A stretch of DNA of 64,000 nt. Source: Branchinecta lynchi. Taxonomy: Eukaryota > Arthropoda > Branchiopoda > Anostraca > Branchinectidae. Where the stretch lies: positions 7,264,001 to 7,328,000 of the forward strand of contig JAKZAP010000013.1 of the NCBI GenBank assembly GCA_023053575.1, given 5' to 3'. Shown here piece by piece: positions 8,741 to 20,930 of this stretch. Numbering within the stretch: the first letter of the stretch is position 1; every line of letters begins with the position of its first letter. A program made the position numbers and the translations under genes. The notes beneath the pieces were generated by a model. The model saw only the letters and a list, made by a program, of their open reading frames with translations. It searched no databases and was not told the DNA's origin.

Positions 8741-9376
8741 GTATTTTAAACGAAAATTATTTAAGGACGTTACGTTTGACAGTGACGTACGTAAAAGATT
8801 GGCCAACTCGGACAAGTCCTGACCAATTTATTGTACTACCATCAATTGGGCTGTAGTTTAGATGGGACAGTAGCCTAAGACAAACATCGGTTCGGAGTGC
8901 TCTGTAGCGTTTAACCGAATTTGGAAAGGTGAATCTGTAGATGGCTTAATGTATCTAAACTTCTTGCTCATGTGATTATTTGTTTGACAGCCGGACGTGT
9001 GTAACCTCATGGCGATCTTTTGTTATTTGAATAAAAATGTACTGATTTGACGTGAGGGTGTACTGTTCAAAGTATTTGCTGTCTGTGACGACTTCAGATC
9101 AAATCAAGTTTAATTATTAGCCATAATTATCCAAAAACGAATAGCACTGGCACGTCAAAGATAGAAGCACTTGAGGTCACAGTCAAGTCGCTGTTCAAGT
9201 TATTACAAAAGTACGGTACGCATGAACGGTCATGCGGAGGGAGCTTTAACTTTTGTCTCCCTAAATTTGATCCTCGAGTGGGGCGTTTAGTTTCAGCTGC
9301 TGGCTGGAAATCTGGCAGAATGTTGCGAAAGAGCTCCGACGATAGACAGGACCTCCCAAAAGCCATGAGAAGTTCA
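8741..9376. other. Unassigned sequence
   Basis: I see no gene, repeat family or RNA in this stretch. Confidence 0.4.
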
Positions 9377-9900
9377 TGACGTCTGTTTGATAAGGTAGCC
9401 AGGCCTAGTTACGCCAGACTCGCCTCGTATGATATGTACTCGTGACCGAGGATGATACGACATGCACGCTTTTGAGTGGGCTCAGTTTTCGAATCCTGGG
9501 CTTTTGTTAGTCCGGCGTGCCAAACATGGCATCCATACTCAAGGGCCGGACGCATGTATGTTTTATAGAGGTTAGTGAGAGTGTTGTTGGGTGGGACAGC
9601 CCAAATTGTCTTAGCTGAGCAAATTGCTTGAGGAGACTGGCTCCCCTTTGGACCAGTTTAGAGGTCTGGGATTCCCGGCCAAGGTTGTTATCGATTGCGA
9701 TCCCAGGAATTTTTGTAGATTCAACTGCTTTAAGGTTAGCCTCAGATTCAATTGGTTCCGGATCGTGCTTTGTGAAGTTGACACGGAGGACGACACTCCG
9801 GTTTGTCAGAAAGGGGAAAAAAGCAACCGAATAGTAACATTAGAGCCTATTAGAGGTAGACTTCTTTCAGTTGTACAACTTCTCCAAGTTTTGCACTAAG
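9377..9900 (-). pseudogene. Decayed non-LTR retrotransposon (RT C-terminal region)
   Basis: Translated on the minus strand, the segment gives STKIPGIAIDNNLGRESQTS, then LLKQFAQLRQFGLSHP. After a frameshift near 9580 it gives LYKTYMRPALEYGCHVWH, GLTKAQ, QKRACRIILG and HEYISYEASLA. These are the conserved thumb and post-RT signatures (LGV.ID..L.W, F.RP.LEYA.PVWH, QKRALRII) of CR1/Jockey-like LINE ORF2 proteins. The intact LINE at 58400 has the same blocks. The frameshift and an in-frame stop show it is dead. Its 5' part and 3' tail are not recognisable. Confidence 0.75.
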
Positions 9901-10107
9901 TTGGTTGCGCTTTTCGCATCTTAAATTATCATATGGGAAAAGTAAAATCAAGAAGTCAGTATGTGCTACGAGCAAAGTATGCCTGGTTTCTTTTGACGCC
10001 AAGAATGTTCCATTCCATCTGCTGGGATATTTCGGACAAATTTGAAAGTAATACAAACTGCTGCCATGCTAACGATACCGTAATTTCGCCGTTTGAGGGA
10101 GCATTTA

Positions 10108-10483
10108 TGCAGCGTTTACAAGTAGAGGAAAGTGGAACAGAATCCGTTCTTGGTGACAAGATTGTGTTTACACGATGGAGAAAACTGTGTCTTCAAGCAA
10201 GAAAATATGACAAAATAAATTCACTAGCCAACAAAAAAAGTGTTTTGATAGCATTTATGACACCAGTACTGATGACCACTGATCTCAACAGCTAGCTAGC
10301 CTTTTTTAGTCTTTTTCAACAGTGCCGCCGACGAGATTCCTTTCTTATAGACTGGAATTCCTTTCATCTCGAAAGGAATTCCCGTCCCGCTAGACTTTTT
10401 GTCTAGTCGTCTCTACAAATCCTTTCAAGTTGACCGGACTTCCTTTCTGCTCGACGGTATTTCTTGTCCGTGTTAACGCTACA
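10108..10483. mobile_element. PIF/Harbinger-type MITE (copy 1), TTA TSD
   Basis: The termini TGCAGCGTTTACAAGTAG and CCGTGTTAACGCTACA are inverted repeats flanked by TTA at 10105-10107 and 10484-10486. A 3-bp TWA duplication is typical of PIF/Harbinger elements. Copy 2 (22397-22783) shares most of its length, including AGCTAGCTAGCC and TTCCCGTCCCGCTAGAC. It is non-coding. Confidence 0.8.
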
Positions 10484-10486
10484 TTA

Positions 10487-12334
10487 TTTTACTTAAAGTG
10501 TTGTTTGCACTCAGTACTTTTTATGGAGTGTTTCTTGGGCAATTTCGTCATTTTCTTCTGTGTCGCTCAGACTTAGGCGACGTTCAAAGAAGCATAGCTC
10601 GACTTTACTTTCACAGAGAGAAAGCGGCAAAGATTTCAGTGACGCGCTCACTAAAGTGCGTCATCGTTGTCGCTACAACATCGATTGCGTCGCTTAGTTC
10701 AATCCAGGATCGTTGATGTGTTTTGGGTAATAACCCAGAATGTTCCACTAAGTTGATTTCTTGGTATCTTCTTCTCCCTTCGTAAGTTTCCTTGTTCTGC
10801 TATGCGACACTGTACTAAGACAGAAAAGTTGATGGTGCTGTGCTTTCTCTGGTTTTTAAATTAGTAATTTATCTGGATTTCTAGAAAGCAAAAAAAACAA
10901 AATAGACGTTCGTGCACTTACTGATTTATGTATATATATTTTTATTTTGTAAACCGCCAAATACACAAGGTGATAGCGGAGTAAAGAGAACAATGAAAAA
11001 CAACACATGATAAATAACAGTATGAACAGACAAACCTTAGAAATAATTTCTAACTGGGCCTGACAAATTCATGAAAAACCATCATGTACTAGATGACGAG
11101 ATATACATAGTAGTGACGTTGACGTTTTCTCTAGTGAACGAATGACACCTTGGACGTACTGCTTTATCTATCTGACCCAAACAGTTATCCTATATTGCTA
11201 TATAATAATAATAATAATTCACAGAATATGCCACTGGGCTTCGCGTTCGTATAAAGCTTATTATCATAATTTTGTTCGGCTTACGGATTGATCAAGGCAT
11301 TCTTGAAAGCGTTGGTGGAATGGCGTACTAACGGTCGACCACCCTATTTCGAAACGACCATCTGCCTAGCGAGCCCTTAGAGAATCGCCAGCAATTCATG
11401 TCATGTCCGTGCAGATCGTTCTTGCTAAACGTCATCGTAGTACCCTTTACAAATTTTATAACATTGAATCAGATTGACACTTTGAATTGTGAAGGTAAAT
11501 TAAGGGTTCTATGTCGTTGGGGGTAAGTTCAGTCACGAAGGGTAGGGGCAATATTTCCTGAAACGTCACTTTGCTTTTATCGTGTTTCTTACATGATACT
11601 TTTTCATTTAAAAGATAGTACACATCTATGAATGGATAGGTAGCAGGATGACATTTATGAGCAAGTAGGTTATGAATAACTTTCATGGGGCCTTGGCCTG
11701 ATTATCGATGGAATCCCGTGCCTGGCATCTGTGTGGTATTTTCTAATTAGAATAAATAAATAATTCAGCCGTTTGATGGCGCGGCGGTAGGCTCTAGCAT
11801 CGGACTGCGCTGTGACCGCCAGATGGCATGGAAAGCTTCCTGTTTGGTTGAAGATTACTTGGGACTCATCCTTTTTGCACTGGAAGCTGCTGATCTTTGA
11901 TCGGTTTCTGAATTACGGAATTCATCTTTCTAACGGTATATTCCTGAATACAATCTCACTGAGGATTATGTTGGAATTTCTGTAGTTTACAGAATAATTT
12001 AGACGAAGTTCAAGATGTGGAGAGAATCCCAGTTTCGGTTTTTCGGGGGCTGTTGTTGGTACCGTTGTTTCGAATATCTTTAAGATGGAAGCAAAATCAT
12101 GACGACCATAGGAAATCGGACACAAAAACTTACATATTACACAAAATTAACGAAGACTAGGGCCGTCCGTTAGCATCATTTCCGCGGTGATTTCCTGCCC
12201 TCCCTCTTCCACGGTTCCCGGTAGGTAATGTGTAAATGCGACGAGAAGGTGGATGGCTCTTTACGTGCTCGACTGTTGACACTGATATAGACTTAAACTT
12301 GTTAAGTTTTACGCAAGCAAAAAAGGAATAAAAC
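10487..12334. other. Unassigned low-feature sequence
   Basis: I see no confident gene. There is a short ATA microsatellite near 11203-11217. A 76-codon minus-strand frame at 11456-11686 (contains FIDVYYLLNEKVSCKKHDKS) looks protein-like but has no supporting splice structure I can defend. Confidence 0.35.
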
Positions 12335-12335
12335 A

Positions 12336-14412
12336 AAACAAACTAGAGCTACGAGCTCATATGGCACTTGTTACGAGTAAGTTGTGAGAAAAACGAGAAA
12401 TTAAATCTGAGCATTTTTCAGGAAATTCCGGTACCCCTTCCCATCGTGCTTGGACCCGGCCCGGACCCTAAAATATGCCATCTACGGCATACGATCTCTC
12501 TACTTCCCAAATTTCATTCAAATCACTCCACTCTTTTAACCCCTATGCGAGCCACAACACAACATTTCTGGGAGTCCACTCACTGTGGCCAAATACGACT
12601 GGGACACAAAAACGCATATCTAACATCTCCTCTTGCCGTCCATCAAGTTAAATCGAACCGGAGCATATCTTAAATTTCCGGTTCCCGCTCCTCCTCCTCC
12701 TACTTAGGTCGGATCCGGTTCGGACTCCAGATGACAAATCTAGACCGCATAAAATTCGTACTGTCCAACTTGCATCTCATTCGGCCCATCCGTTTGGTTT
12801 TTGTACGTCGTCACAAAGTTTTAGGCCCCCGTCCCCCGGCCGCATGGGGTTCGGACACATGCTTTGCACATCTGGGTCATCAATTCTTATCACCCATAAA
12901 GTTTCACTTGCATCGAACCATTTGTTCGCAACCTACAGAAGTCAGTACTTTCCGGATTCCCCCTCACTCAACTCCTCGAAAAAAGGTCAGGTCCAGGAAC
13001 GGAGATTTTCTTAGGACATTGTGTCGGGTATTTGGTCGGATCATTAATATGCCTGCCAAGTTTTATTGTCCTTAGCACATTTCGAAGTATCATAACTCGC
13101 GATCACTGGAATTCCGGGAACCCCCCTCCAACTCCCCCCACAGAGCCCCTACACAAATTACGTATCTAGTGTTAATGCTTGTTCTTCCCACCAAGATCTC
13201 TCCATTCTAAGCGTTTTCAAAGATTTTTGGTTCCCCCCTCCAACTTCCCTCCCCCCCGCCAATGTCACCGTATCTGGTCCGGAGTTAAAATGGGACGTCT
13301 GAGGCACGAGGTGTTTCTAAATATCAAGTTTCTTTTAAATCCGATCTCCCGTTCAATAGCTGAGCTTGCCACTAGATTCCGGATTCCCCATCCCCCGACT
13401 CCCGCCACGATGGTCGTATCAGGGAAACTACATTATCGGGTCCCTGACAAACCTGCCATGTTTCATCGTCCTAGCACATCAGGAAGTACCGAACTCGCGG
13501 GATCACTAGAAATTCGGACCCCCCCCCCCCCCAACTACCCCACAGTGACCGGATTCGGTCCGTTTTATTTCATTCACGGATCTAGGACTTGTGCTTGTTC
13601 TTCCCACCAAGTTTCATCCCGAACCCTCCACTCTAAGCGTTTTCCAAGATCTCCGCCCCCCCCCCCCAAATCTCACCGGATCCACTCCAGATTTAAAATG
13701 GGGCGTTTCAGACACGAGGTCTTTCTGTTTCATTTAGGTCCGACCACCCGTTCGTAAGTTAAAAATACATCACTTTTCCGGATTCCCTCTCCATCCATCC
13801 GCCCCCAAGATGGTCGGGTCGGGGAAACGACTATTCTCAAGTCCATCTGTGCGGGTTCCTGACAAGCCTGCCAAGTTTCATCGTCCTAGCACATCAGGAA
13901 CTACCGAACTCGTGGGATCACTAGAAATTCAGCCCCCCCCCCCCCCCCCCCCAACTCTCCCACAGCGAGTGGATCCGCTCCGGTTACGTAAATCATGTAT
14001 CTAGGACTTGTGCTTGTTCTTTCCACGAAGTTTCATCCGATCGCTCCACTCGTAGGCGTTTCCCAAGATTTCCGGTTCCCCCCTTCAACTCCCCCCAATG
14101 TCACCGGGTCCGGTTGGATTTAAAATGGGACGTCTGAGACACGAGGCCTTTCTGTATGTCAAATTTCATTAAGATCTGATGACCCGAGCGTAAGTAAAAA
14201 ATACTTAATTCTTCCGGATTAATTTCCCCCCCCCCCCAGATGTTCGGGTCGGGGAAGTGACTATTTCCACCTTAATCATTTGGGATCCCTGATATGCCTG
14301 CCAAGTTTCATCGTCCTAGCACAGGTGGAAGTTCCCAAACTAGCAAAACCTGGACCGATCGACCGACAGACGGACAGAAATTGCGATCGCTATATGGCAC
14401 TTGGCCGAAGGG
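12336..14412 (+). mobile_element. Family D tandem-repeat element, diverged copy D1
   Basis: The 5' end is AACAAACTAGAGCTACGAGC with ATATGGCACTTGTTACGAG. The 3' end is ACCGACAGACGGACAG, then ATTGCGATCGCTATATGG, CACTTGGCCGAAGGG. The body holds repeated ~280-bp units with CCAAGTTTCATC, GGACGTCTGAGGCACGAGG and CCTGCCAAGTTTCATCGTCC, separated by C-rich runs up to 18 nt. The last half of the terminal hairpin is missing. Confidence 0.7.
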
Positions 14413-14464
14413 CAAAAATACAAGGCAGTGGACAAAGGTGACTCTGTAATGAAGGTGACAGAAG

Positions 14465-14640
14465 ATCCCACGAAAACAATTTTCCGAAAAATAAGTGTTC
14501 ACTTAGTGAGCTACCATCACTGGCCTCTGAAACGCCGCGTATATATTGTGATTAAGTTTTTTTGCGTCATAGTAGAAATTTGCGTTGTGAGGAAGACTGT
14601 AGATATTCTGAACGTCATTCTAGAGCAACCAAAAAAGGAA
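14465..14640 (-). repeat. Dispersed repeat J, copy J2 (cassette on minus strand)
   Basis: Read on the minus strand it contains TTGCTCTAG, then AATGACGTTCAGAATATC, then TTTCTACTATGACGC, and ends near GGTAGCTCACTAAGTG. It is collinear with J1 and J3. The intron-side flanks are also shared. Confidence 0.6.
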
Positions 14641-14989
14641 AAAAAAAATACAAGGCAGTGGACAAAGGTGACTAATGAAGTTGGGAGAAGACCGGTTTAG
14701 TTAAAGGATACGTCGTACTTATAATAGTAATTCATTCCAGTTCAGTAGTATTTCCGTCCGTTCTCGTTTCCGAGATTGTTTCTAATAAGTTTAGCGGTTC
14801 GAAGAGCGGCTTTGTAAATTTTTCCCTTTTTGTCATCTAGCCCAGGGAACAGGAACGAAGCTAAACACAGCCGAGGAGTTGCATAATTTTGTGTACGCAC
14901 AGCTAAGTGTTAAAGTAAGAACATCTCAGCAGATACATTATGTAGTACGAGATGTGCTTTAAACTTTGACTGAAAATGGCTTAAAAATC

Positions 14990-15540
14990 GGGAACCCGTC
15001 ACTACGCCCATCCGTCATTTCGCCCACCCGTCATTTCGCCCACCCGTCACTTCGCCTAAAAAATCCGTCAGTTCGCCCACTTTTTCCGACAGTTCGCCTA
15101 AACGTTAGTTCGCCCACTTTTTCCGACAGTTCACCCACCCGTCACTACACCCACCCGTCACTTCGACCACCCGTCACTACGCCCACCCGACACAACGCCC
15201 ACCCGTCACAACGTCCACCCGTCACAACGCCCACCCGTCACTACGCCCACCCGTCACTACGCCTACCCGTCACTACGCCCACCGTCAGTTCGCCCACCCG
15301 TCATTTCGCCCAAAAATCCGTCAGTTGGCCCACTCCTGAAAGCCGTCAGTTCCCTCACTCTTGAAATCCGTCAGTTGACCCATTCTTGAAATCCGTCATT
15401 TGGCCCACTCCCCGTCAGTTCGCCCAATTTTTCCGACAGTTCGCCCACCCGTCATTTGGCCCAAAAATCCGTCAGTTGACCCACTCCCGACATCCGTCAC
15501 TTCGTCCAATTTAAAAATCCGACAGTTGACCCAATTTTGC
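14990..15540 (+). repeat. 16-bp minisatellite (CGCCCACCCGTCACTA), array F1
   Basis: At least a dozen near-perfect 16-bp units lie at about 15140-15300, flanked by longer variants containing AAAATCCGTCAGTT and TTTTTCCGACAGTTCGCC. An array with the same unit in the opposite orientation occupies 22290-23310. Confidence 0.85.
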
Positions 15541-16569
15541 AGGATCATTAAATCCACGAAAAAGTGCCACGACCCCAGGGGAATAATCAGCTCAACTCGG
15601 CCCTGTCAGTAAAAAAAGGGAAGCAATCTCAGAAGATTACTCAGACAGAGGCGACCTTCCTCGTTTAATTAGGTCAACACGAGATGCCTATGGGTGCAAC
15701 TTTTATGTTTACGTAAAGAAGGATATGAAGATGGGTTCAAAAAAGGTATTATATGAAAAAGCACCGAGATCCTAGGGGAATAATCAGAAGGAGCCGACAA
15801 TTACGTTTAGTCAGAAACGTGGGGAGCTTTGCGAGATTCTGTTGCAAATTCAGTTGGAAAATCTAAAAGATGAAAAAAAAAGGAAAAATAGAGTAACGAG
15901 CAGTAAAGGGTTCTGATTGGTTATACGATTTAGAGTCGTTCACACGGAAATGGAAAGTAAAAGCATAATAGAAATAATATAATGCAGGACTTTACTACCG
16001 AGCTTCCGTGTACTATCTCCGAGTATATTCGCAAGCTATCTGCAATGTATGAGTCTCTACTCTGTACGGAAAGTGTCCTCTTGTCAGTGGGAAAACTTTT
16101 TTTCGTAAATTTACGTAGCCCACAAACTAAATTTAAACTGCTCATCAACGTTATGTGATTCAAGGTATGTGAGAATTATAAAATTTCTTTCGCCGACGGC
16201 TTTCAACCCAGCAAACCCGAATATTCAAAAGCTTTTCCAAAATATGATCGTAGATTCGTACAGAACAGCTTTTCCAACCTTGAGTCCCTTGTGCTGTTGA
16301 CCAAGGACACGCCCAGGGTTGCTTACTGCAATATCTACTGCCAGTTTGGGGCCATGGGTAGCCCGAAGGGGGGGGGGTGAGTGGGGATGACATCTGTCAA
16401 ACACAATTTCCGAGTCGTTTGAATTTTTTTTTTAATATCATCGTAAATCCGTCCCAGTCAAAGGCAAGCCGAGTCGTTTAAATCAGGTTTCAATACCCCG
16501 TCAGGGCGGTGACATGATTATTTCTCGAACGACGGGTACCATTGCATCCTTGTTTTAAAACCTGTTCTA
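15541..16569. other. Flank of F1 and half-elements; no gene seen
   Basis: The word AGGGGAATAATCAG recurs at about 15577 and 15777; its complement lies next to array F2 at about 22238. Around 16440-16520 a block (GTAAATCCGTCCC, TCAAAGGCAAGCCG) recurs inverted at about 21514-21595. GGGACGGATTTACG resembles a hAT-type terminus, but no full element can be delimited. Confidence 0.4.
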
Positions 16570-17070
16570 GTCGTGTATGATTTGTATCTATCTAATCAAC
16601 TTCAAATAAAACTTACACGTTTACCAATTATTTCCGGTTTTGGTCGGATTCCGGGCGAAATACTCGGCCGGGTAGAAATGAATTATCATGTACGGATTCA
16701 GCACGTTTTGTTGCCCCTAAACCAAGCGTTTAATCAACTTAAAATAAAACTTTTACCTTTCATAAATTTTCTGGCTTCGGCCGGGTTCCGGACGAACTAA
16801 TTGTTCGGCGAGAAAATCAGTTTCAGATATGGATTCAGCATGTCTCCTTTCCCCTATATCGACTATCTTATTTGCTTTTTAAAACATTTTTTTGTTGTCC
16901 CTTAATTTGAAATCCCTCCCTGACCCCTAGGTATGGGGCTACAGAGCTCATCTACGAACTTGACCTGTACGTTGACCCAATAGATCCTCATACCAGTTTT
17001 CAAGAAAATATCTCTACCCTTTCGAGATTTATCGTGCTAACAGACGGACGGACGGACAGAAGGATAACTT
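16570..17070 (+). mobile_element. Family C fragment C3 (3' half)
   Basis: Tandem units (TTCCGGTTTTGGTCGGATTC, GGCTTCGGCCGGGTTC) lead to the 3' portion with TCGTGCTAACAGACGGACGG. The C-specific end is replaced at about 17071 by family A sequence. Confidence 0.65.
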
Positions 17071-17071
17071 T

Positions 17072-17208
17072 TACAACGGATACGTCAGCTACGATTCTTC
17101 ATCAGCGATATTTCGGCTCTTCTTGGCAAGGGTCCTCGTCAGGCTGTCAATCCTCTGGTTCAACTTCGGGGAAGGAAACAAACCTGTAATCTATATTACA
17201 GGTTTGTA
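17072..17208 (+). mobile_element. Family A left-arm fragment A2
   Basis: It contains ACAACGGATACGTCAGCTAC, a hammerhead-like block (GCGATATTTCGG, GGCAAGGGTCCTCGTCAGG), GGGGAAGGAAACAAACCTGT, and a short palindromic fold-back (AAACCTGTAAT, ATTACAGGTTT). No right arm or TSD is found. Confidence 0.6.
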
Positions 17209-17731
17209 ATATACTATATATAATATTTGTCATAGGTATATGACCATAAGCATAATTCGGAGTTTATAAACTGTTGTTTATAGTTGTTTGTAAACTTTAC
17301 GCAGCGGTCAGATTTGATACAAGAGAGTATTACTGCGACAAGTAAACCAGAAGTTAATGCTGGATTGTATAAAGGCCCTGCCTTGGTTTATCAATGATCA
17401 ATCAATTAAATACAAATTCTACTTCTGGTTTATTTGTCACAGTATGAGTACACAGTTAACCACATTTACAATAAGCTTAGCAGAAATGATAGTGCTTGGC
17501 CTAAACATAGGGGTTTCTTACCTATGAAACCCTCGTACACCAGGTGTCAGTCAGGTATGCATAGTAACTTTGTAGAATCAGTAGGCTATATCGGTCTGCA
17601 ACATCACCGGGTGCTGGAGCTTTGTTGAGGATATGCACGTGATCCATGTTACTTTATTTTACGTATTTACCTCTTTTTTTAATTGAAAGCCTACTGTTGT
17701 AGTCAATAAGGTAAGAAGTGGAACGATATTA
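17209..17731. other. Unassigned, with a short inverted repeat
   Basis: ACTGCGACAAGTAAACCAGA (about 17329) and its near complement TCTGGTTTATTTGTCACAGT (about 17424) form arms of about 23 bp around a ~70-bp spacer. Nothing else is recognised. Confidence 0.4.
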
Positions 17732-18721
17732 AACAAGACCAAAGGTTTCGATGGGATCCCAAAAGTTCAAATTTGATCCAGACAATTGGGTCTTGTCTTC
17801 GCCAGAGCCAGTCTTCGCCAGACTCCTTGAACACTTTTACTATTAAAGTTTAGAAAAAGATTAAGGCAAAATAGCTAATCATATGAGAAAACCAAGTTCA
17901 GATATGGATTCAGCATGTGTGTTTACCCCTTTAAGTCATATCTATTTTGACGAAGCAGATCGAAACTTCCTGCCTTACTTCTGCCAATTTCCGGTTTCGG
18001 CGGAATTTCGGAACTACTTGTCCTGCGAAAAAATAAAGCTCAAAAAACGAATTCAGCATGTCTCCTTAATTCCAACCTCTAATCAACTTGCAATTAAAAT
18101 TTTACTTTTAACAAATTTTCCGGTTTCAGCCGGATTCCGAGCGATCTATACGTCCGGTGAGAAAATAGTTGTCATATGTGAATCCAGCTTGTCTACTTAC
18201 CCGCAAATCGAACATCTTATCAAATTTAAATAAAACTTTTACTTTAAACAAATTCTCCGGTTCTGGCCGGATTCCTGCCGAACTAATTGTCCGGCGAGAA
18301 AATAATTTTCATATTCGGACTCGGCACGTTTTCTTGCCCCTAAATCAAACCTCCAATCAACTTCATATTACTTTTCACAAATATTCCGGTTTTCGCCGGA
18401 TTCCGGGTGAACTCTTTGTCCGGCGAGAAAAAAATTTTCATATTCGGATTCAGCATGTCTCCTTACCTTGAATTCGACTATTTAATTAGCTTTTAAAAAG
18501 TATTTTGTGTTCCCATAAAATTTCAAACCCCTCCCCCATCCCTAAATATAGAACTACATGGCCCATCTTCGAACTTGACCTGTATTTTGACCCAAACACT
18601 CTTCATGCCAAGTTTGATCAAAATATCTCAACCCCTTCGAGAGTTATCGTGCTAACAGACGGACGGACGGACGGACAGACAGACAACTTTACGATGTCAT
18701 AGGTATCCCTCCACTTACGTT
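17732..18721 (+). mobile_element. Family C element, copy C4
   Basis: The 5' end is AACAAGACCAAAGGTTTCGA; the body has five units with CCGGATTC and TTGTCCGG; the 3' part has GACGGACGGACGGACAGACA, then TTTACGATGTCATAGG and CCACTTACGTTA. The terminal GGGATCCC word is missing, so the copy is slightly truncated at its 3' end. Confidence 0.7.
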
Positions 18722-19094
18722 AAGCGACTTTTAACTAGATCTGTTCGATACCCGTAATTGGAGACACCGGGACTCGAAACTCACTCGTTTAGTGCATATG
18801 GCAACGTCAAATTACATGTAAAAAAAAATCGAGCTTTAAATGTAACAAGACTGGACTACTTGTTGGACATGATTCTGGTCAGTGATACACGGTGAGTGAG
18901 GGAATTGAGTGAGTTCCTCAGTTGTTGTCTGACACATGACAACTTGTAAAAAACAACACATTTTAGCTCAACGTCTTATTTTTCAACTTTGTCTCTAATT
19001 TTTTGTAATTTTTCATAGTTTTTCAAGGAATATTCACAATTTTCGCAAGATTAAATGGAGGTACTGAAATTTTAATACGACCTGTCTAAATTTC
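18722..19094. other. Unassigned sequence
   Basis: I see no gene or repeat family between C4 and D2. Confidence 0.35.
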
Positions 19095-20234
19095 TTTTTA
19101 TGGCACTTGTAGCCTCTGTCTCAAATGCAATACACCTATCGTAATTCCGTCTGTCGGTCTGTCCGGTTTTTTTTTTCACACTTTTTCCAGCTAGGGTACT
19201 TCCAGATGTACTAGGACGATGAAACTTGGCAGACTTATCAGGGACCAAACAAACTAACCTGGATATAACCAGTTTCTCAATCCGACCATCTGCGGGGGAG
19301 TAGGGGGCGGAGGAATCTGGAAAATTAGGGCAGTTTTTCACACGTTTCCGAGTTAGGGTACTTCCAGATGTGCTAGGACGTGAGGGACTGGAGGGAGGGG
19401 GAATCTGGAATATCGAGTTATGCGTAACTTTGGAACGGGTGATGGATTTGAGTGAAATTTTATAATTGAACAAAGGACATGTCTCTGGGGATCTTTTTCA
19501 TGTCAGGAAGATGGGGGGGGGATACGTGAAAGGCTGATACTGGAGAGATTGGGATGGAACTTTCTGGGAGTAAGAAAAAGATGCTCTGGATAAATCTTTT
19601 TCACAACTGGAATGACTTCGGCGATTGTGGGGGGAGTTTGAGGGGAGGGTGGGGGTGTCGGAATTCCGGTGATCACGATTTAAGGCACTTAGATGTGCTA
19701 GGAAGATCTTGGCTGGAATATTAGACATTCGAGAAGATTGGCTTAGAAATCGCCACTTTTCAAATCCGACTATTATCTCCGACTAAATCCGACTAGTAAG
19801 AAAAATCCTTTTAAGCGAAATATACATTTTCATGGGTTTTGCTTACAAATGAAGTTCCAGCTCCCTTAAAGTGCGCATGTTAACTGCAAAGTCCGAAAGC
19901 ACTTTTTATCAAATGGTTCATCTCAACTTATGATAGCGGATTCAACAGCTATGGGGGAGTTGATGGAGGGGTGGTCAGAAATTTCAAGAAACGGATAGAA
20001 TGGAGGGATCGGAGTTAAACTGGCAGGGAAGAACAAGCATTTATTCTAGATAAATCGTTTGCACGATTGGACTGGAGCAGAACACAAGTAGGAGGTGTAG
20101 GGGGGCCTTCCAGAATTCCTGTGATGGCGTTTTTCAAGACGAAAGTTGGCAGGCATATCGGGACCCGAACATCTGACAGACCCCTTACCTACTACATACA
20201 GCTGCAAGTGCCATTTGAGCTTACAACTATTTTT
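19095..20234 (-). mobile_element. Family D element, copy D2
   Basis: In reverse orientation the 3' end is CAAGTGCCATAAAAA (19095-19109) preceded by the GACAGACCGACAGACGG stretch. The 5' end is at about 20200-20234 (CAAATGGCACTTGCAGC). The body has GATGAAACTTGG and GATGGAACTTTCTGGG words and G-rich runs. Confidence 0.6.
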
Positions 20235-20342
20235 TTGCACCCATCTTCATACTCTTCTTTACGAAAACATAAAACCTGCACTAATAATCAACTCGTGTTG
20301 ATCCTAATTAAACGAGAAAGGGTGTCTCCAATGGAGTAATCT

Positions 20343-20930
20343 TCCGTCCGTCTGTCCGTCTGTCAGCACGATAAATCTCGAAAGGAATGGGCTATTTTGA
20401 TGAAACTTGGTGTGAGGATTCTTTCTGTCAACGGTAAGATCAAGTTCGTACATGGGCTCTGTAGTCCTACATTTAGGGGGGGGGGGGTCAAATTAAGGGG
20501 CAACACAAAAATTTTGTAACAGCTAATGTGATAGTCGATTATGGGGTAAAAAGACATGCTGAACACGATGGTGAAAACCATTTTCTTGCCGGATAAGGCA
20601 AGGTTGGTTGGTTAGAATTAAAAGTTTTCTTTGAAGTTGATTAGATGTTCCATTATGGAATAAGAATACATACTGAACGCGATGATTAAAACCATTTTCT
20701 CGTCGAACAACTAGTTCGCCCGGAATTCGGCCGAAACCGGAAATCTGGCAGATGTAAAGCAGGAAGTTTCGGTCAGTATCGTCAAAATAGAAATGGCTTA
20801 TAAAGGTAAATCTGAACTTGGTTTTCTCAGATGGTTAGCGTGGTGAAGACTAGATCTAGCGAAGACAAGACCCAATTCCCGGGATCAAACATTAGATTTT
20901 TGGGATCCCATCGAAACCTTAGGTCTTGTT
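20343..20930 (-). mobile_element. Family C element, copy C8 (3' end truncated)
   Basis: It starts with the CCGTCCGTCTGTCCGTC stretch, followed by CACGATAAATCTCG and GATGAAACTTGGTGTGAGG. It has two diverged tandem units and ends GGGATCCCATCGAAACC with AGGTCTTGTT, the reversed 5' end. Confidence 0.65.

Noticed and set aside
11766..11840. tRNA-like or SINE head (GGCGCGGCGGTAGGCTC)
   Set aside because: The A-box resemblance is weak and no proper B box or cloverleaf follows.
13179..13757. 192-codon Pro/Ser-rich open frame
   Set aside because: It lies wholly inside family D repeats; the frame follows C-rich units and has no domain.
14966..15364. 132-codon open frame rich in Pro/Thr/His
   Set aside because: It is the 16-bp minisatellite F1 read through all frames; there is no evidence of translation.
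17331..17445. Short inverted repeat as a MITE
   Set aside because: Arms are only about 23 bp, no TSD is visible and no second copy was found in the window.
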